In this document: piece by piece, positions 40,916 through 50,964 of the stretch
Layout of the letters: the number at the start of each line of letters is the position of its first letter
Position numbering within the stretch: the stretch's first letter is position 1
Notes under the pieces: model-generated
The model's input: the letters and a program-made list of their open reading frames with translations, nothing else
The model's database searches: none
Told to the model about the DNA's origin: nothing
Position numbers and translations under genes: made by a program
Assembly (NCBI RefSeq): GCF_000420165.1
Contig: NZ_ATUK01000014.1
Span: forward strand, 206,001 to 270,000
Length of the DNA stretch: 64,000 nt
Origin: Thioalkalivibrio sp. AKL19
GTDB lineage: Bacteria > Pseudomonadota > Gammaproteobacteria > Ectothiorhodospirales > Ectothiorhodospiraceae
Direction of reading: 5' to 3'

Positions 40916-40938
40916 TTGGCACACCGAGTCTGTGCCAA
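40916..40938. promoter_or_regulatory. Inverted repeat just upstream of aprM
   Basis: TTGGCACA, 7 bases, TGTGCCAA: perfect 8-bp arms. It lies 28-50 bases before the aprM GTG, just ahead of the ribosome site. It could be an operator or a leader hairpin. The regulator is unknown. Confidence 0.5.
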
Positions 40939-41400
40939 CTCGATCTTGCGCTTCAAATCAAACTTGCTTGCCGGCGCATAAATTAAACCTATTAGGTCAT
41001 ATGCTTATTTATGGAAACGCTAATCTAGGGTCGCGGGAGGCATCACGGGAACGGCCGCGGACACCGGATGATGCCGGGGCGCGCGAGGGCCGCATTGACG
41101 CGCACAAGGCGGGGGTCGCGGGCGTGCGGCGGGGGACCCGATGGGGGCTCAAGCCAAGCGGCGAGTCGTTGCGTATAACCTGACCGGGTGCCGGCTCGCG
41201 CCGGGCCACGCAGGAGGCGCCCGGGTTAAGGGGTCAAGAAACCCGGCCCTTTATGGACTATCTTGTGCTACGTTCGGGGGCGATTCCGCAGAACGCCGGC
41301 CACGCGGCCGACTGAACGAATGCGGCCCGGACCACATCCGGCGGCCCATGCCGCCCTACCCATGCAGCCCACATCCAGCGTCGGCAGGAGATAAAGCCCC
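40939..41400. other. Divergent promoter region between apr and sat
   Basis: This gap between the divergent apr and sat units has an AT-rich part at about 40975-41035 holding the 11-base palindrome ACCTATTAGGT (40987-40997), most likely the apr promoter. Nearer sat lies a hairpin-like CCGGGTT...AAACCCGG (41221-41246) containing TTAAGGGGT, and GGCAGGAG before the sat ATG. No convincing small gene was found in the 512 bases. Confidence 0.45.
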
Positions 41401-42594
41401 ATGATCAAACCGCACGGTGCAGACACCCTGAAGCCCCTGTTCGTATACGACCCCGATCGACACCATGCCCTTTTGCAAGAGGCGGAGACCCTCCCCTCCG
41501 TGGTGATCAGTTCCGCGGCCGCCGGCAATGCCGTAATGATGGGCGGCGGCTATTTCACGCCGCTCACCGGCTTCATGAATGTGGCGGATGCCGTGAGTTG
41601 CGCCGAGAACATGCGGACCACCAGTGGTCTCTTTTTCCCGGTCCCGATCGTCAACCTACTGGAAGACGCCGACGCAATCCGCGGGGCCAAGCGCATCGCG
41701 CTGCGCGATCCGAATATGGAGGGGAACCCGGTGCTCGCCATTCAGGAGGTCGAAGCGATCGAGGAGTTCACGCCGGAGCAGATGGAGGCCATGACCCGGA
41801 AGGTCTATGGCACGACCGACATGGAACACCCCGGTGTTGCCGCCTTCAACAGCGTCGGTCGCGTCTGCGTCTCCGGGCCCATCGAGGTCCTGCATTTCTC
41901 GTACTTCCAGGACGACTTCCCCGACACCTTCCGCACGGCCGTGGAGATTCGCAACGAAATCAGCGAACGCGGCTGGAACCGGGTGGTCGCGTTCCAGACG
42001 CGAAACCCGATGCACCGCGCCCACGAAGAGCTGTGCCGGATGGCGATGGAGCAGCTGGACGCCGACGGGATTGTGATCCACATGCTGCTGGGCAAGCTCA
42101 AGCCCGGAGACATCCCGGCCCCGGTGCGCGACGCCGCCATTCGCAAGATGGCCGAACTCTACTTCCCCCCGAACACGGTGATGATCACCGGGTATGGCTT
42201 CGACATGCTCTATGCGGGCCCCCGCGAGGCAGTCCTTCATGCACTGTTCCGGCAGAACATGGGAGCGACCCACTTCATCATCGGCCGCGACCACGCCGGG
42301 GTCGGCGACTACTACGGGCCGTTCGATGCCCAGACCATTTTCGATACCGAGGTCCCGGACGATGCCCTGGAGATCGAGATCTTTCGCGCCGACCACACGG
42401 CCTATTCGAAGAAGCTCGACCGCGTCGTCATGATGTGCGACGCACCCGACCACACGAAGGAGGACTTCGTGCTGCTATCCGGCACCAAGGTGCGCGAGAT
42501 GCTGGGACGCGGGGAGGCGCCCCCGGTCGAGTTCTCCCGCCCGGAAGTGGCGAAAATCCTGATGGAGTACTACCAGGGAATCAACCAGCAGTAG
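41401..42594 (+). CDS. sat: ATP sulfurylase (sulfate adenylyltransferase) Sat
   Basis: Sat converts APS plus pyrophosphate to ATP and sulfate, conserving energy at the end of the APS pathway. The 397-residue protein is the homo-oligomeric type, with the nucleotide-binding motifs QTRNPMHRAHEELCR and IGRDHAGVGDYYG and the LSGTKVREMLGRGE block. No APS kinase domain. It is divergent from aprM-aprB-aprA with which it works. GGAG lies 11 bases before the ATG. Confidence 0.97.
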   Translation: MIKPHGADTLKPLFVYDPDRHHALLQEAETLPSVVISSAAAGNAVMMGGGYFTPLTGFMNVADAVSCAENMRTTSGLFFPVPIVNLLEDADAIRGAKRIALRDPNMEGNPVLAIQEVEAIEEFTPEQMEAMTRKVYGTTDMEHPGVAAFNSVGRVCVSGPIEVLHFSYFQDDFPDTFRTAVEIRNEISERGWNRVVAFQTRNPMHRAHEELCRMAMEQLDADGIVIHMLLGKLKPGDIPAPVRDAAIRKMAELYFPPNTVMITGYGFDMLYAGPREAVLHALFRQNMGATHFIIGRDHAGVGDYYGPFDAQTIFDTEVPDDALEIEIFRADHTAYSKKLDRVVMMCDAPDHTKEDFVLLSGTKVREMLGRGEAPPVEFSRPEVAKILMEYYQGINQQ

Positions 42595-42639
42595 CGCTGG
42601 CGGCCCCTCAACACGCCGCCTTCGGACACACGCAGGCCA

Positions 42640-42674
42640 ATTGCTGCCGCAGCACCCGCTGCTGCGGCAGCAAT
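42640..42674. terminator. Hairpin between sat and the CBS-domain gene
   Basis: A perfect 15-bp stem (ATTGCTGCCGCAGCA, loop CCCGC) between convergent genes. There is no T-run on either side, so it may be a transcript-stabilising or Rho-assisted end. Confidence 0.6.
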
Positions 42675-42691
42675 CCCTGCCTGACCGTGGA

Positions 42692-43294
42692 CTAATAGGC
42701 CTTGGACAAGGTCGCCTGGATCTGCGCGAAGGTCCGCGCGACATCGAATGTCTGCACCTGGATTCCCAGCTGGCGACCAATCTGCGTAGCCGAGAACATC
42801 CCCCGGATACGGGCTTCCCCGGTCTGCGGATCTCGCTGCCCGACCAGCGCGTGCTGACGCCCCCAGTCCTTCAGGGTCGCGACGATGTCGGCCACGTCGG
42901 CCTGCATGACACGCTGCATGTCCAGAAGGTCGATATCATCCACCGGAACCATCAGGTCACGCACCCTCAGGTCCTCGTGCCGCATCCCGCGCTCGTTCAC
43001 CATCTGGATCGGGCGTTCGCCCTGCGTATCGCGCGCCGTGATCAGGCCGAGCACGCGCTCCGAGTCGACCACGATCAACAGCCGCACACCCTTGGCAATC
43101 ATCTGCTCGGTCGCCTGGTTCAGCGTCGCCTCGGGCCCAATGGTCGCAACCGGAACCCGGCGAAAGTCCGTCATCACGCACAGCGCGGACGATGCCAGCG
43201 TGACCTGGGGGTCCTCCTCCGTAACCTGCTGGAGACCGGTCCCGGGCGATGCCTTGCTCGACGGTAGGGGTTTGTGCGGGAATTCTGCTGTCAT
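42692..43294 (-). CDS. CBS-domain pair protein
   Basis: The 200-residue protein has two CBS motifs (about 55-95: PEATLNQATEQMIAKGVRLL, VLGLITARD; and about 110-175: RVRDLMVPVDDIDLLDMQRV with HALVGQRD). CBS pairs bind adenosine nucleotides such as AMP, ATP or SAM and signal energy state. It has no catalytic partner domain. Since it lies next to sat and the apr operon releases AMP-linked chemistry, an adenylate-sensing role is attractive but unproven. GGAG precedes the ATG. Confidence 0.85.
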   Translation of the reverse strand: MTAEFPHKPLPSSKASPGTGLQQVTEEDPQVTLASSALCVMTDFRRVPVATIGPEATLNQATEQMIAKGVRLLIVVDSERVLGLITARDTQGERPIQMVNERGMRHEDLRVRDLMVPVDDIDLLDMQRVMQADVADIVATLKDWGRQHALVGQRDPQTGEARIRGMFSATQIGRQLGIQVQTFDVARTFAQIQATLSKAY

Positions 43295-43428
43295 CGCGTT
43301 CTCTCCATCCAGGGTGGGAACCTAGACGATGCCCTGACACGCACCCGCTGACAAGCCGGTCCCGCGATCAGGGGTGGAACAGGCACCAACAGCGAACCAC
43401 GACCCAGCGGTGCTCGATTGCGGCGGAT

Positions 43429-43956
43429 TCAGGCCGCATCTTCCTCCGGCGTCGACCGGATCTTGAACTCCATGCTTTCGAGGTCGCCGAGCGCCCAGGT
43501 CGCCTCGGGCGCCCCGAGACCGGCTACGGTGCCGGGATTCACGAGCCAGGTGGAACCACCCTTCACATGGGGCTGCTGGCGGATCTCGGTCTCGTGACTG
43601 TGCCCGCAACAGACGAGGTCGTAGTCACCCGTACAGGCCATCGCATGGGCGTAATGGGGATAGTGCGTAACGAAGATACGCCGGCCACCGAGCGTGATGG
43701 TGGCGTCCAGCCCGTAGTAATGGAGCAGGCCGTCGGACTGGTGGGCGATGCGCGAGATCGCGACCGGGTCGCCCAGGTTGTTGCCGTGCACCGCATGGAT
43801 CGGGACACCCAGCTTCAGCGAGGCGCGCAGCGTATTCCCGCCAATCACGTCACCACAATGGATGACCGCCTCGGCGCCGTCGGCAATGCCGGCCTCGATG
43901 GCACGGGCCAGCATCGGGCCGCGGTCGTGACTGTCGGAAACAATGCATACCTTCAT
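43429..43956 (-). CDS. YfcE/MJ0936-type metallophosphoesterase
   Basis: The 175-residue product from the ATG at 43956 has the metal-binding set of calcineurin-like phosphoesterases: SDSHD, IHCGDVIG, HGNNLG, THYPHYAH and CGHSHETE. It resembles the small YfcE family, phosphodiesterases with uncertain natural substrates. A GTG at 43965 is also in frame; neither start has a well-placed ribosome site. Confidence 0.85.
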   Translation of the reverse strand: MKVCIVSDSHDRGPMLARAIEAGIADGAEAVIHCGDVIGGNTLRASLKLGVPIHAVHGNNLGDPVAISRIAHQSDGLLHYYGLDATITLGGRRIFVTHYPHYAHAMACTGDYDLVCCGHSHETEIRQQPHVKGGSTWLVNPGTVAGLGAPEATWALGDLESMEFKIRSTPEEDAA

Positions 43957-44183
43957 GGGGTTCACGCGCCTTTGTTGTCAAGCTACTGGCTCGAAACCAT
44001 AACACTGCGGCGCCCATCCTCGCGTCCCGGTCGTGCCCGGGCCTGTAAAAACAGGCCGCGAAGATCGCACTCGAAACGCCTTGTGGTGGGCACCCCGGAA
44101 CTGCATAGTGGGGGCAACCCCGAAGGAATTAAGGGGTTTTGCAGTATATCGCGATTGTCTAACTTTCAAGGCGTTGACGATTT

Positions 44184-47048
44184 ATGGCACAGACCCCTTC
44201 GCACGAAATCAAGAACACCACCTGTTACATGTGCGCCTGCCGTTGCGGCATCCGGGTGCACCTGCGTGACGGGGAGGTGCGCTACATCGATGGCAACCCC
44301 GAGCACCCCATCAACGAGGGGGTCATCTGCGCCAAGGGTGCCTCCGGGATCATGAAACAGCACTCGCCCGCGCGGCTGACCCAGCCCCTGCGGCGCAAGG
44401 CCGGTGCCGAACGGGGCGACGGAGAATTCGAGCCGATCTCCTGGGAGGAGACCTTCGAGATCCTTGCCGAACGGCTCGGGCATATCCGCGAGACCGACCC
44501 GAAGCGCTTCGCGCTGTTTACCGGGCGCGACCAGATGCAGGCCCTGACCGGGCTGTTCGCCAAGCAATTCGGCACCCCCAACTACGCCGCGCACGGCGGC
44601 TTCTGCTCGGTCAACATGGCCGCCGGCATGATCTACACCATCGGTGGCTCGTTCTGGGAGTTCGGCGGGCCCGACCTCGAGCGCTCCAAGCTGTTCGTGA
44701 TGATCGGCACCGCCGAGGACCACCACTCGAACCCGCTCAAGGTCGCGATCTCCAAGTTCAAGCGCCAGGGCGGACGCTTCATTTCCATCAACCCGGTGCG
44801 CACGGGCTATTCCGCCATCGCGGACGAATGGGTCCCGATCCGTCCGGGCACCGACGGCGCCCTGCTGCTGGCCCTGATCCACGAGATCATGAGCAAGGGC
44901 CTGTACGACCGCGACTTCCTGGTGCGGTACAGCAACGCCGGTCAGCTGGTGAACATGGACGAGGACAGCGACGCCTTCGGGATGTTCCTGCGCGCCGACG
45001 CACCACCGGCGGAGGGCTGTTACGACGCGCAGGACCAGCTCTGGTGGGACCGCAAAACAGGCCGCCCGGTGCAAACCCATACCCCGGGCGCGGACCCCTA
45101 TCTACTGGGTGAATTCACCCTGCAAGACGGCACCCGCACCAAGCCCGCATTCCAGCTGCTGCAGGACCGGGTCGCGGAATACACGCCCGAGTGGGCGGAA
45201 CGCATCACCGGCATCTCGGCCGAGGATATCCGGCGCCTGGCCCACGAGATGGGGGTGACCGCCCGCGACCAGCGGATCGAGCTCCCCATCGCCTGGACCG
45301 ATTCCTGGGGCGAAGAACACGAGTCGGTCACCGGCAATCCGGTCTCTTTCCACGCCATGCGCGGCCTGGCAGCGCACTCGAACGGATTTCACACAATCCG
45401 CTCCCTGTCGATCCTGATGTCGCTGCTGGGCACCATCGACCGCCCCGGCGGTTTCCGCCACAAGGCGCCGTTCCCGCGTCCGATCCCACCCTGCGCCCGC
45501 ACCCCGAAGGGGCCGGAAGGCGTGCAGCCCGGCAAGCCGCTGGACGGCATGGTACTCGGCTGGCCAGCGGACCCGGATGACCTGTTCGTGGACGACAAGG
45601 GCGAGCCCGTACGACTCGACAAGGCCTTCTCCTGGGAATACCCGCTGGCCGTGCACGGCATGATGCACAACGCCATCACCAACGCCTGGCGCGGGGACCC
45701 CTACCCGATCGACACCCTGCTGATCTTCATGGCCAACATGGCGTGGAACTCGACCATGAACACGGAAGAGGTCCGCAAGATGCTGAACGACAAGGACGAC
45801 AACGGGGAATACAAGATCCCGTTCCTGGTTGTGGCGGACGCCTTCCAGTCCGAGATGACGGCCTTTGCCGACCTGATCCTGCCGGACACCACATACCTCG
45901 AGCGCCACGACGTGATGTCCATGCTCGACCGCCCGATCTCTGAATTCGACGGCCCGGTGGACTCGGTGCGCATCCCGGTGGTGCCGCCGAAGGGCGAGTG
46001 CAAGCCGTTCCAGGAAGTCCTGATCGAACTGGGTTCGCGCCTGAAACTGCCGGCGTTCGTGAACGAGAAGGGCGACCGCAAATTCCGCGACTACCCGGAC
46101 TTCGTGGTCAACTACGAAACCGAACCGGGCTCGGGCATCGGCTTCCTCGCCGGCTGGCGCGGCAAGGGCGGCGAGAAATCCCTGCGCGGCGAACCCAATC
46201 CCAACCAGTGGGAGATGTACGCCCAGAACAACTGCGTATTCCAGTACGAGCTGCCACGCAGCTACCAATACATGCGCAACTGGAACAAGGGTTATCTCGA
46301 GTGGTCGCAGCGCAACCGCATTACGCGCTTTGGCGAGCCAATCCTGATTCACCTCTACTCCGAGGTGCTGATGAAGTTCCGCGCCGCGGCCCAGGGCAAG
46401 GGCCCATCGCGCAAGGCGCCCGCACACCTGGCCAAGCGGGTCGAGACCTTCTTCGATCCGCTGCCGTTCTACTACGACCCACTGGAATACCAGTCCACCA
46501 ACAAGCACACCTACCCGCTGGCCGCCATCACCCAGCGTCCGATGGCGATGTACCACTCCTGGGACTCCCAGAACGCCTGGCTGCGTCAGATCCACGCGCA
46601 CAACCTGCTGTACGTGAACGCGCGTACCGCGCATGCCGCCGGGATCCAGGACGAAGACTGGATCTGGGTGGAGAGTCAGTGGGGCCGGGTGCGCTGCATG
46701 GCCAAGTACTCCGAGGCGGTGGAACCCGGTACGGTCTGGACCTGGAATGCCATCGGCAAGGCCTCGGGTGCCTGGAACCTGACCCCGCGCGCCAACGAGT
46801 CGCGCAAGGGCTTCCTGCTCAACCACCTGATCTCCGAGGAGCTGCCGAGTGACGACGGCCCGATCTCCAACTCCGACCCGGTGACCGGTCAGGCGGCCTG
46901 GTATGACGTCCGCGTACGCATCTACAAGGCCGAAGAAGGGGAGCCGCAGGAGACCTCACCCCAGTTCAAGGCCCTCAAACCGTACCCCGGCCAGTCCACG
47001 CGGGCACGTGTTTTGAACTTCTTTGCGGGCCTAGGAGGCAAGAAATGA
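44184..47048 (+). CDS. soeA: SoeA-type molybdopterin subunit, copy 2
   Basis: A paralogue of the SoeA at 23499-26405, with shared blocks throughout (FTGRDQMQALTGL, AAHGGFCSVNMA, MYHSWDSQNAWLRQI, NSDPVTGQAAWYDV). The 954-residue product binds 4Fe-4S at C14, C17, C21 and C49 and has no twin-arginine signal. It lacks the C-terminal extension of copy 1 and has a different segment around 250-310. It leads a soeABC operon, overlapping soeB by four bases. Likely a second sulfite dehydrogenase; a related sulfur substrate is possible. Confidence 0.87.
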   Translation: MAQTPSHEIKNTTCYMCACRCGIRVHLRDGEVRYIDGNPEHPINEGVICAKGASGIMKQHSPARLTQPLRRKAGAERGDGEFEPISWEETFEILAERLGHIRETDPKRFALFTGRDQMQALTGLFAKQFGTPNYAAHGGFCSVNMAAGMIYTIGGSFWEFGGPDLERSKLFVMIGTAEDHHSNPLKVAISKFKRQGGRFISINPVRTGYSAIADEWVPIRPGTDGALLLALIHEIMSKGLYDRDFLVRYSNAGQLVNMDEDSDAFGMFLRADAPPAEGCYDAQDQLWWDRKTGRPVQTHTPGADPYLLGEFTLQDGTRTKPAFQLLQDRVAEYTPEWAERITGISAEDIRRLAHEMGVTARDQRIELPIAWTDSWGEEHESVTGNPVSFHAMRGLAAHSNGFHTIRSLSILMSLLGTIDRPGGFRHKAPFPRPIPPCARTPKGPEGVQPGKPLDGMVLGWPADPDDLFVDDKGEPVRLDKAFSWEYPLAVHGMMHNAITNAWRGDPYPIDTLLIFMANMAWNSTMNTEEVRKMLNDKDDNGEYKIPFLVVADAFQSEMTAFADLILPDTTYLERHDVMSMLDRPISEFDGPVDSVRIPVVPPKGECKPFQEVLIELGSRLKLPAFVNEKGDRKFRDYPDFVVNYETEPGSGIGFLAGWRGKGGEKSLRGEPNPNQWEMYAQNNCVFQYELPRSYQYMRNWNKGYLEWSQRNRITRFGEPILIHLYSEVLMKFRAAAQGKGPSRKAPAHLAKRVETFFDPLPFYYDPLEYQSTNKHTYPLAAITQRPMAMYHSWDSQNAWLRQIHAHNLLYVNARTAHAAGIQDEDWIWVESQWGRVRCMAKYSEAVEPGTVWTWNAIGKASGAWNLTPRANESRKGFLLNHLISEELPSDDGPISNSDPVTGQAAWYDVRVRIYKAEEGEPQETSPQFKALKPYPGQSTRARVLNFFAGLGGKK

Positions 47049-47776
47049 CCCAACTCGCCCTCGTCATCGATCTCAACGTATGCGTGGGCTGCCACGCCTG
47101 CGTGACCAGCTGCAAGGAATGGAACACCTCCGGCGATGCCGGCCCACTGGTCGACCAGAACCCCTACGACGCGGACCCCACCGGTACCTTCTTCAACCGC
47201 GTACAGAGTTTCGAGGTCGGCGAGTATCCGAACACCGAGACGGTGCACTTTCCCAAGTCCTGTCTGCATTGCGAGGAACCCCCGTGCGTACCGGTTTGCC
47301 CGACCGGGGCTTCCTACAAGCGCGAGTCCGACGGCATCGTGCTGGTCGACTACGACAAGTGCATCGGCTGCAAGTACTGCTCCTGGGCCTGCCCCTACGG
47401 CGTGCGCGAGGTGGATGCCGAACGCAAGGTGATGACCAAGTGCACCCTGTGCGTGGACCGCATCTACAACGAGGAACTGCCGGAGTGGGATCGCAAGCCG
47501 GCCTGCGTGCGGGCCTGTCCGACCAATGCGCGCCTGTACGGCGACATTCATGACCCCGAATCGGTGGTCTCGAAGGCGATCCGCGAGGCCGGGGGCTATC
47601 AGCTGATGCCCGAGTGGGGGACCAAACCGGCGAACCACTACCTGCCGCGCCGCAAGACGCACGTCACCATCCGCGAGGACGAGGTGGAACGCGCCGACAA
47701 CCCGCTGAAGATCGACAGCCAGCTACCCAAGCCCGGGCAGGAAGAACCCTCGCTCGACGACGTCACCAGCTGGTAA
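47045..47776 (+). CDS. soeB: SoeB-type iron-sulfur subunit, copy 2
   Basis: The 243-residue protein has four cluster motifs: CVGCHACVTSCK, CLHCEEPPCVPVCP, CIGCKYCSWACP and CTLCVDRI with a later CVRACP. It starts in an ATGA overlap with soeA. Compared with copy 1 it has a longer acidic C-terminal tail. No signal peptide. Confidence 0.92.
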   Translation: MTQLALVIDLNVCVGCHACVTSCKEWNTSGDAGPLVDQNPYDADPTGTFFNRVQSFEVGEYPNTETVHFPKSCLHCEEPPCVPVCPTGASYKRESDGIVLVDYDKCIGCKYCSWACPYGVREVDAERKVMTKCTLCVDRIYNEELPEWDRKPACVRACPTNARLYGDIHDPESVVSKAIREAGGYQLMPEWGTKPANHYLPRRKTHVTIREDEVERADNPLKIDSQLPKPGQEEPSLDDVTSW

Positions 47777-47793
47777 ACAGGGACGAACACGTT

Positions 47794-48780
47794 ATGCATC
47801 CAGCCTTTTCGGTCATTTTCCTCACCACCCTCATCGGCGCCGGCCAGGGCCTGTTCCTGGCCCTGTTCGGTGCCGAGTCACTGGGCCATCTGGGTGTGCT
47901 CCCGGCACCCGGCTCCGAGTTCCTGGCGCTCGGGTCGCTGATCGCGCTGATATTCCTGGTGCTCGGCCTGGTGGCATCGTTCTTTCATCTGGGGCGCCCG
48001 GAGCGGGCCTGGCGCACGGCCACCAAGTGGCGCACCTCGTGGCTCGCGCGCGAGGTGATCGTGCTTCCGGCATTCATGGGGGTGGTGTTCCTCTATGGTG
48101 TCGCCCACTGGTTCGGTTTCAACCCGCCATTGGGCACGCTGGCCGGCGGCTATCCGGTCCTCCCGACCGTATTGCTCGGGGCCCTCGGGGCGTTGCTCGC
48201 GATCGTGCTGTATATAACGACCGCGATGATCTACGCCTGCATCAAGTTCCTGCAGGAATGGCACTCGCCGCTGACCGTGGTCAACTACACCGTGCTGGGA
48301 GCCGCCTCCGGCTTTACCCTGGCGGCGGCCTATGCCGCCTGGGCCGGCGCCGCGGGGCTGGTGAACTTCCTGGTGACGGTGGCCATCGTGCTGACCATCC
48401 TGGGGCTGGCCACCCGGGCCGCCTCGCTGGTTCGCAATTCACGCATCAAGGCCAAGTCCACGCTGCAGACCGCGATCGGCGTCAAGCACCCGAAGATCCA
48501 GCAGAAATCCCAGGGCTTCATGGGCGGATCGTTCAACACCCGGGAATTCTTCCACCACATGTCCGCCGCGTTCCTGCGCGGGATGAAATGGATGTTCCTG
48601 CTGACGGCTTTCGTGATCCCGGCGGTCCTGCTGGTGGTCGTCCTGGCCACGCGCATGGACCCGACCGGCGTGCTGATCGCGGCGTTCGTGATCCAGTACC
48701 TGGGCCTGATCGCGGAGCGCTGGTTCTTCTTCGCCCAGGCCAACCACCCGCAGAACATCTATTACCAGTCAGTCGCCTGA
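47794..48780 (+). CDS. soeC: SoeC-type membrane anchor, copy 2 (DmsC/NrfD-like)
   Basis: The 328-residue membrane protein starts MHPAFSVIFLTTLIGAGQGL, close to copy 1, with about eight helices and the LGRPERAWRTATKWRTSWLA loop. It ends RWFFFAQANHPQNIYYQSVA without the hydrophilic tail of copy 1. AGGGA lies 10 bases before the ATG, and the gene follows soeB by 17 bases. Confidence 0.87.
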   Translation: MHPAFSVIFLTTLIGAGQGLFLALFGAESLGHLGVLPAPGSEFLALGSLIALIFLVLGLVASFFHLGRPERAWRTATKWRTSWLAREVIVLPAFMGVVFLYGVAHWFGFNPPLGTLAGGYPVLPTVLLGALGALLAIVLYITTAMIYACIKFLQEWHSPLTVVNYTVLGAASGFTLAAAYAAWAGAAGLVNFLVTVAIVLTILGLATRAASLVRNSRIKAKSTLQTAIGVKHPKIQQKSQGFMGGSFNTREFFHHMSAAFLRGMKWMFLLTAFVIPAVLLVVVLATRMDPTGVLIAAFVIQYLGLIAERWFFFAQANHPQNIYYQSVA

Positions 48781-48788
48781 GCACACTG

Positions 48789-48811
48789 AAGGGGTGGGAC
48801 CACCGCCCCTT
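48789..48811 (+). terminator. Possible terminator after soeABC copy 2
   Basis: AAGGGGTGG and CCGCCCCTT pair over 9 bp with one G-T wobble around GACCA, 9 bases past the soeC stop. The T-run is minimal. Confidence 0.45.
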
Positions 48812-48862
48812 CGGCCATTCCCCACCCGAAGCGGGCTCGAACCCTCCAAATCAAGCGGCGGG

Positions 48863-50029
48863 TCAGGCGGCGGGCCAGCCCTCGGTCGCGATGCCCTGCC
48901 CCAGATCCACCTCCACCAGACGGCGGCGCACCTCCAGCAGTTTCTCGATCAGCGCCGGCTCGTGGCGCTCGTAGGCCTCCGCGTCCGGCACCCGGTTGAC
49001 CACCACGCCCAGTAGCTCGGTGATCGCGTTGCCGATCGAGTTCTGACTGATCGTGACAATCAGCCGGCCTTCGTCATTGCGATAGATCAACTGCTTGAAT
49101 GCCGGCTGCCAGCGGATTGCGTGGGCGTACTTGGCGTCGGTGAAGCAGCGGTCGCGCACCTTCTTCGCGGTCTTCAGGAAATCGTTGTTGAATAAAAGAA
49201 CCTCTTCCACCGCATTCGGAAAATGCACGCCAGCGGGCATCGGCGCATTGCGGGTGGAAACCTGCGAGAAGAAGGTGCGGTAGAAGTCCAGGAAGCCCTG
49301 CAGGACCGCGTCGTATTCACGCCAGAAGCGGATGTCCTTCAGCGCCTCGACGCCGCCCTGGATCTCCCAGCTCGGCAGGCCGTGCGGGTAGCCGGTCAAT
49401 TCCAGGCGGGCCTCGTGATCCGACGCCGGCCGGAGGATCTGCAGATCCAGCGCCCGGGTAAAGAAGGCGCGGTACACCTCGCGCATGTAGGCCTGGAACA
49501 GGCTGTGCTGCCCCCCGTCGGTCAGATTGGGATTACCCGGGTCCGCCAGCGGCGCATCGGCCAGTTTCGACTTCGGGAAGACGATGAAATGGTTGTGCAG
49601 CATGCGGATGCTGGGCACCCCCGGGGCAGTCAGCGGCCAGGTCGCATCCAGGCTCGCCTCCCCCGCCAGCACCAGGGCCTCGGCCGGATCCGGGTACTGT
49701 TCCAGCATGTACTCGATGATGACCCCGTTCATCCGGTTCCAGACATGCCGGACGGGCTCCGGGACCTGGGTGCGGCGCACCGGGCGCCCCATGGGATCCA
49801 GAATCGTCTGCGAGGTGTTGTAGATGATGGAGCAGTCGAATTCGTTGCTGTGCCCCAGAGCCTTGCGATAGAGCAGGAGGTTCTCCGGGTTGACCAGCAG
49901 GCCGTTGTTGTTGACCAGGTCAGCCAGGTTCTCGGTGCTGTTGAAGAACTCGTTGGGTTTCATGCCCTCCGGGATATCGAGAGGGATGGGACGGAACGGC
50001 GTGGTGATCTCGCGAGGGCCGGCTTGCAT
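48863..50029 (-). CDS. Unrecognised 388-residue cytoplasmic protein
   Basis: From the ATG at 50029 the product starts MQAGPREITTPFRPIPLDIP. It has no signal peptide or membrane helix and no Cys-rich motif. Notable stretches are NPENLLLYRKALGHSNEFDC, MLHNHFIVFPKSKL and FFSQVSTRNAPMPAGVHFPN. The H-x-H in HNHFIVF is a little like HIT/GalT-type nucleotidyl transferases, a family that includes the APS:phosphate adenylyltransferase of Thiobacillus, but I cannot place it there with confidence. It is convergent with soeABC copy 2 and divergent from adk. A GTG-less upstream extension to 50098 is disfavoured. Confidence 0.7.
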   Translation of the reverse strand: MQAGPREITTPFRPIPLDIPEGMKPNEFFNSTENLADLVNNNGLLVNPENLLLYRKALGHSNEFDCSIIYNTSQTILDPMGRPVRRTQVPEPVRHVWNRMNGVIIEYMLEQYPDPAEALVLAGEASLDATWPLTAPGVPSIRMLHNHFIVFPKSKLADAPLADPGNPNLTDGGQHSLFQAYMREVYRAFFTRALDLQILRPASDHEARLELTGYPHGLPSWEIQGGVEALKDIRFWREYDAVLQGFLDFYRTFFSQVSTRNAPMPAGVHFPNAVEEVLLFNNDFLKTAKKVRDRCFTDAKYAHAIRWQPAFKQLIYRNDEGRLIVTISQNSIGNAITELLGVVVNRVPDAEAYERHEPALIEKLLEVRRRLVEVDLGQGIATEGWPAA

Positions 50030-50041
50030 GACGGTCGATGA

Positions 50042-50836
<795 letters not shown>

Positions 50837-50876
50837 CAATCTCCCGGAAGGTCCGGAAACTGCCTCCCACGAGGTA

Positions 50877-50910
50877 AAAAGGCCCGCCCGAAACACCGGG
50901 CGGGCCTTTT
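50877..50910. terminator. Bidirectional terminator between adk and pfp
   Basis: A perfect 14-bp stem (AAAAGGCCCGCCCG, loop AAACAC) with five A on the left and four T on the right, placed between convergent genes. Confidence 0.93.
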
Positions 50911-50964
50911 CGATTCGGGGGCCCGCCAACCGGCCAGCCCCCTCTCCTGCCGGTCTGGCCGCGA

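Noticed and set aside
44040-44057. Hairpin GGCCTGT-AAAA-ACAGGCC upstream of soeA copy 2 as a terminator
   Set aside because: The stem is only 7 bp and there is no T-run on either strand; too weak to call.
41226-44137. Shared word TTAAGGGGT upstream of sat (41226) and soeA copy 2 (44129) as a common operator
   Set aside because: It is nine bases, sits at very different distances from the starts (175 and 55 bases) and is not found before apr or soe copy 1.
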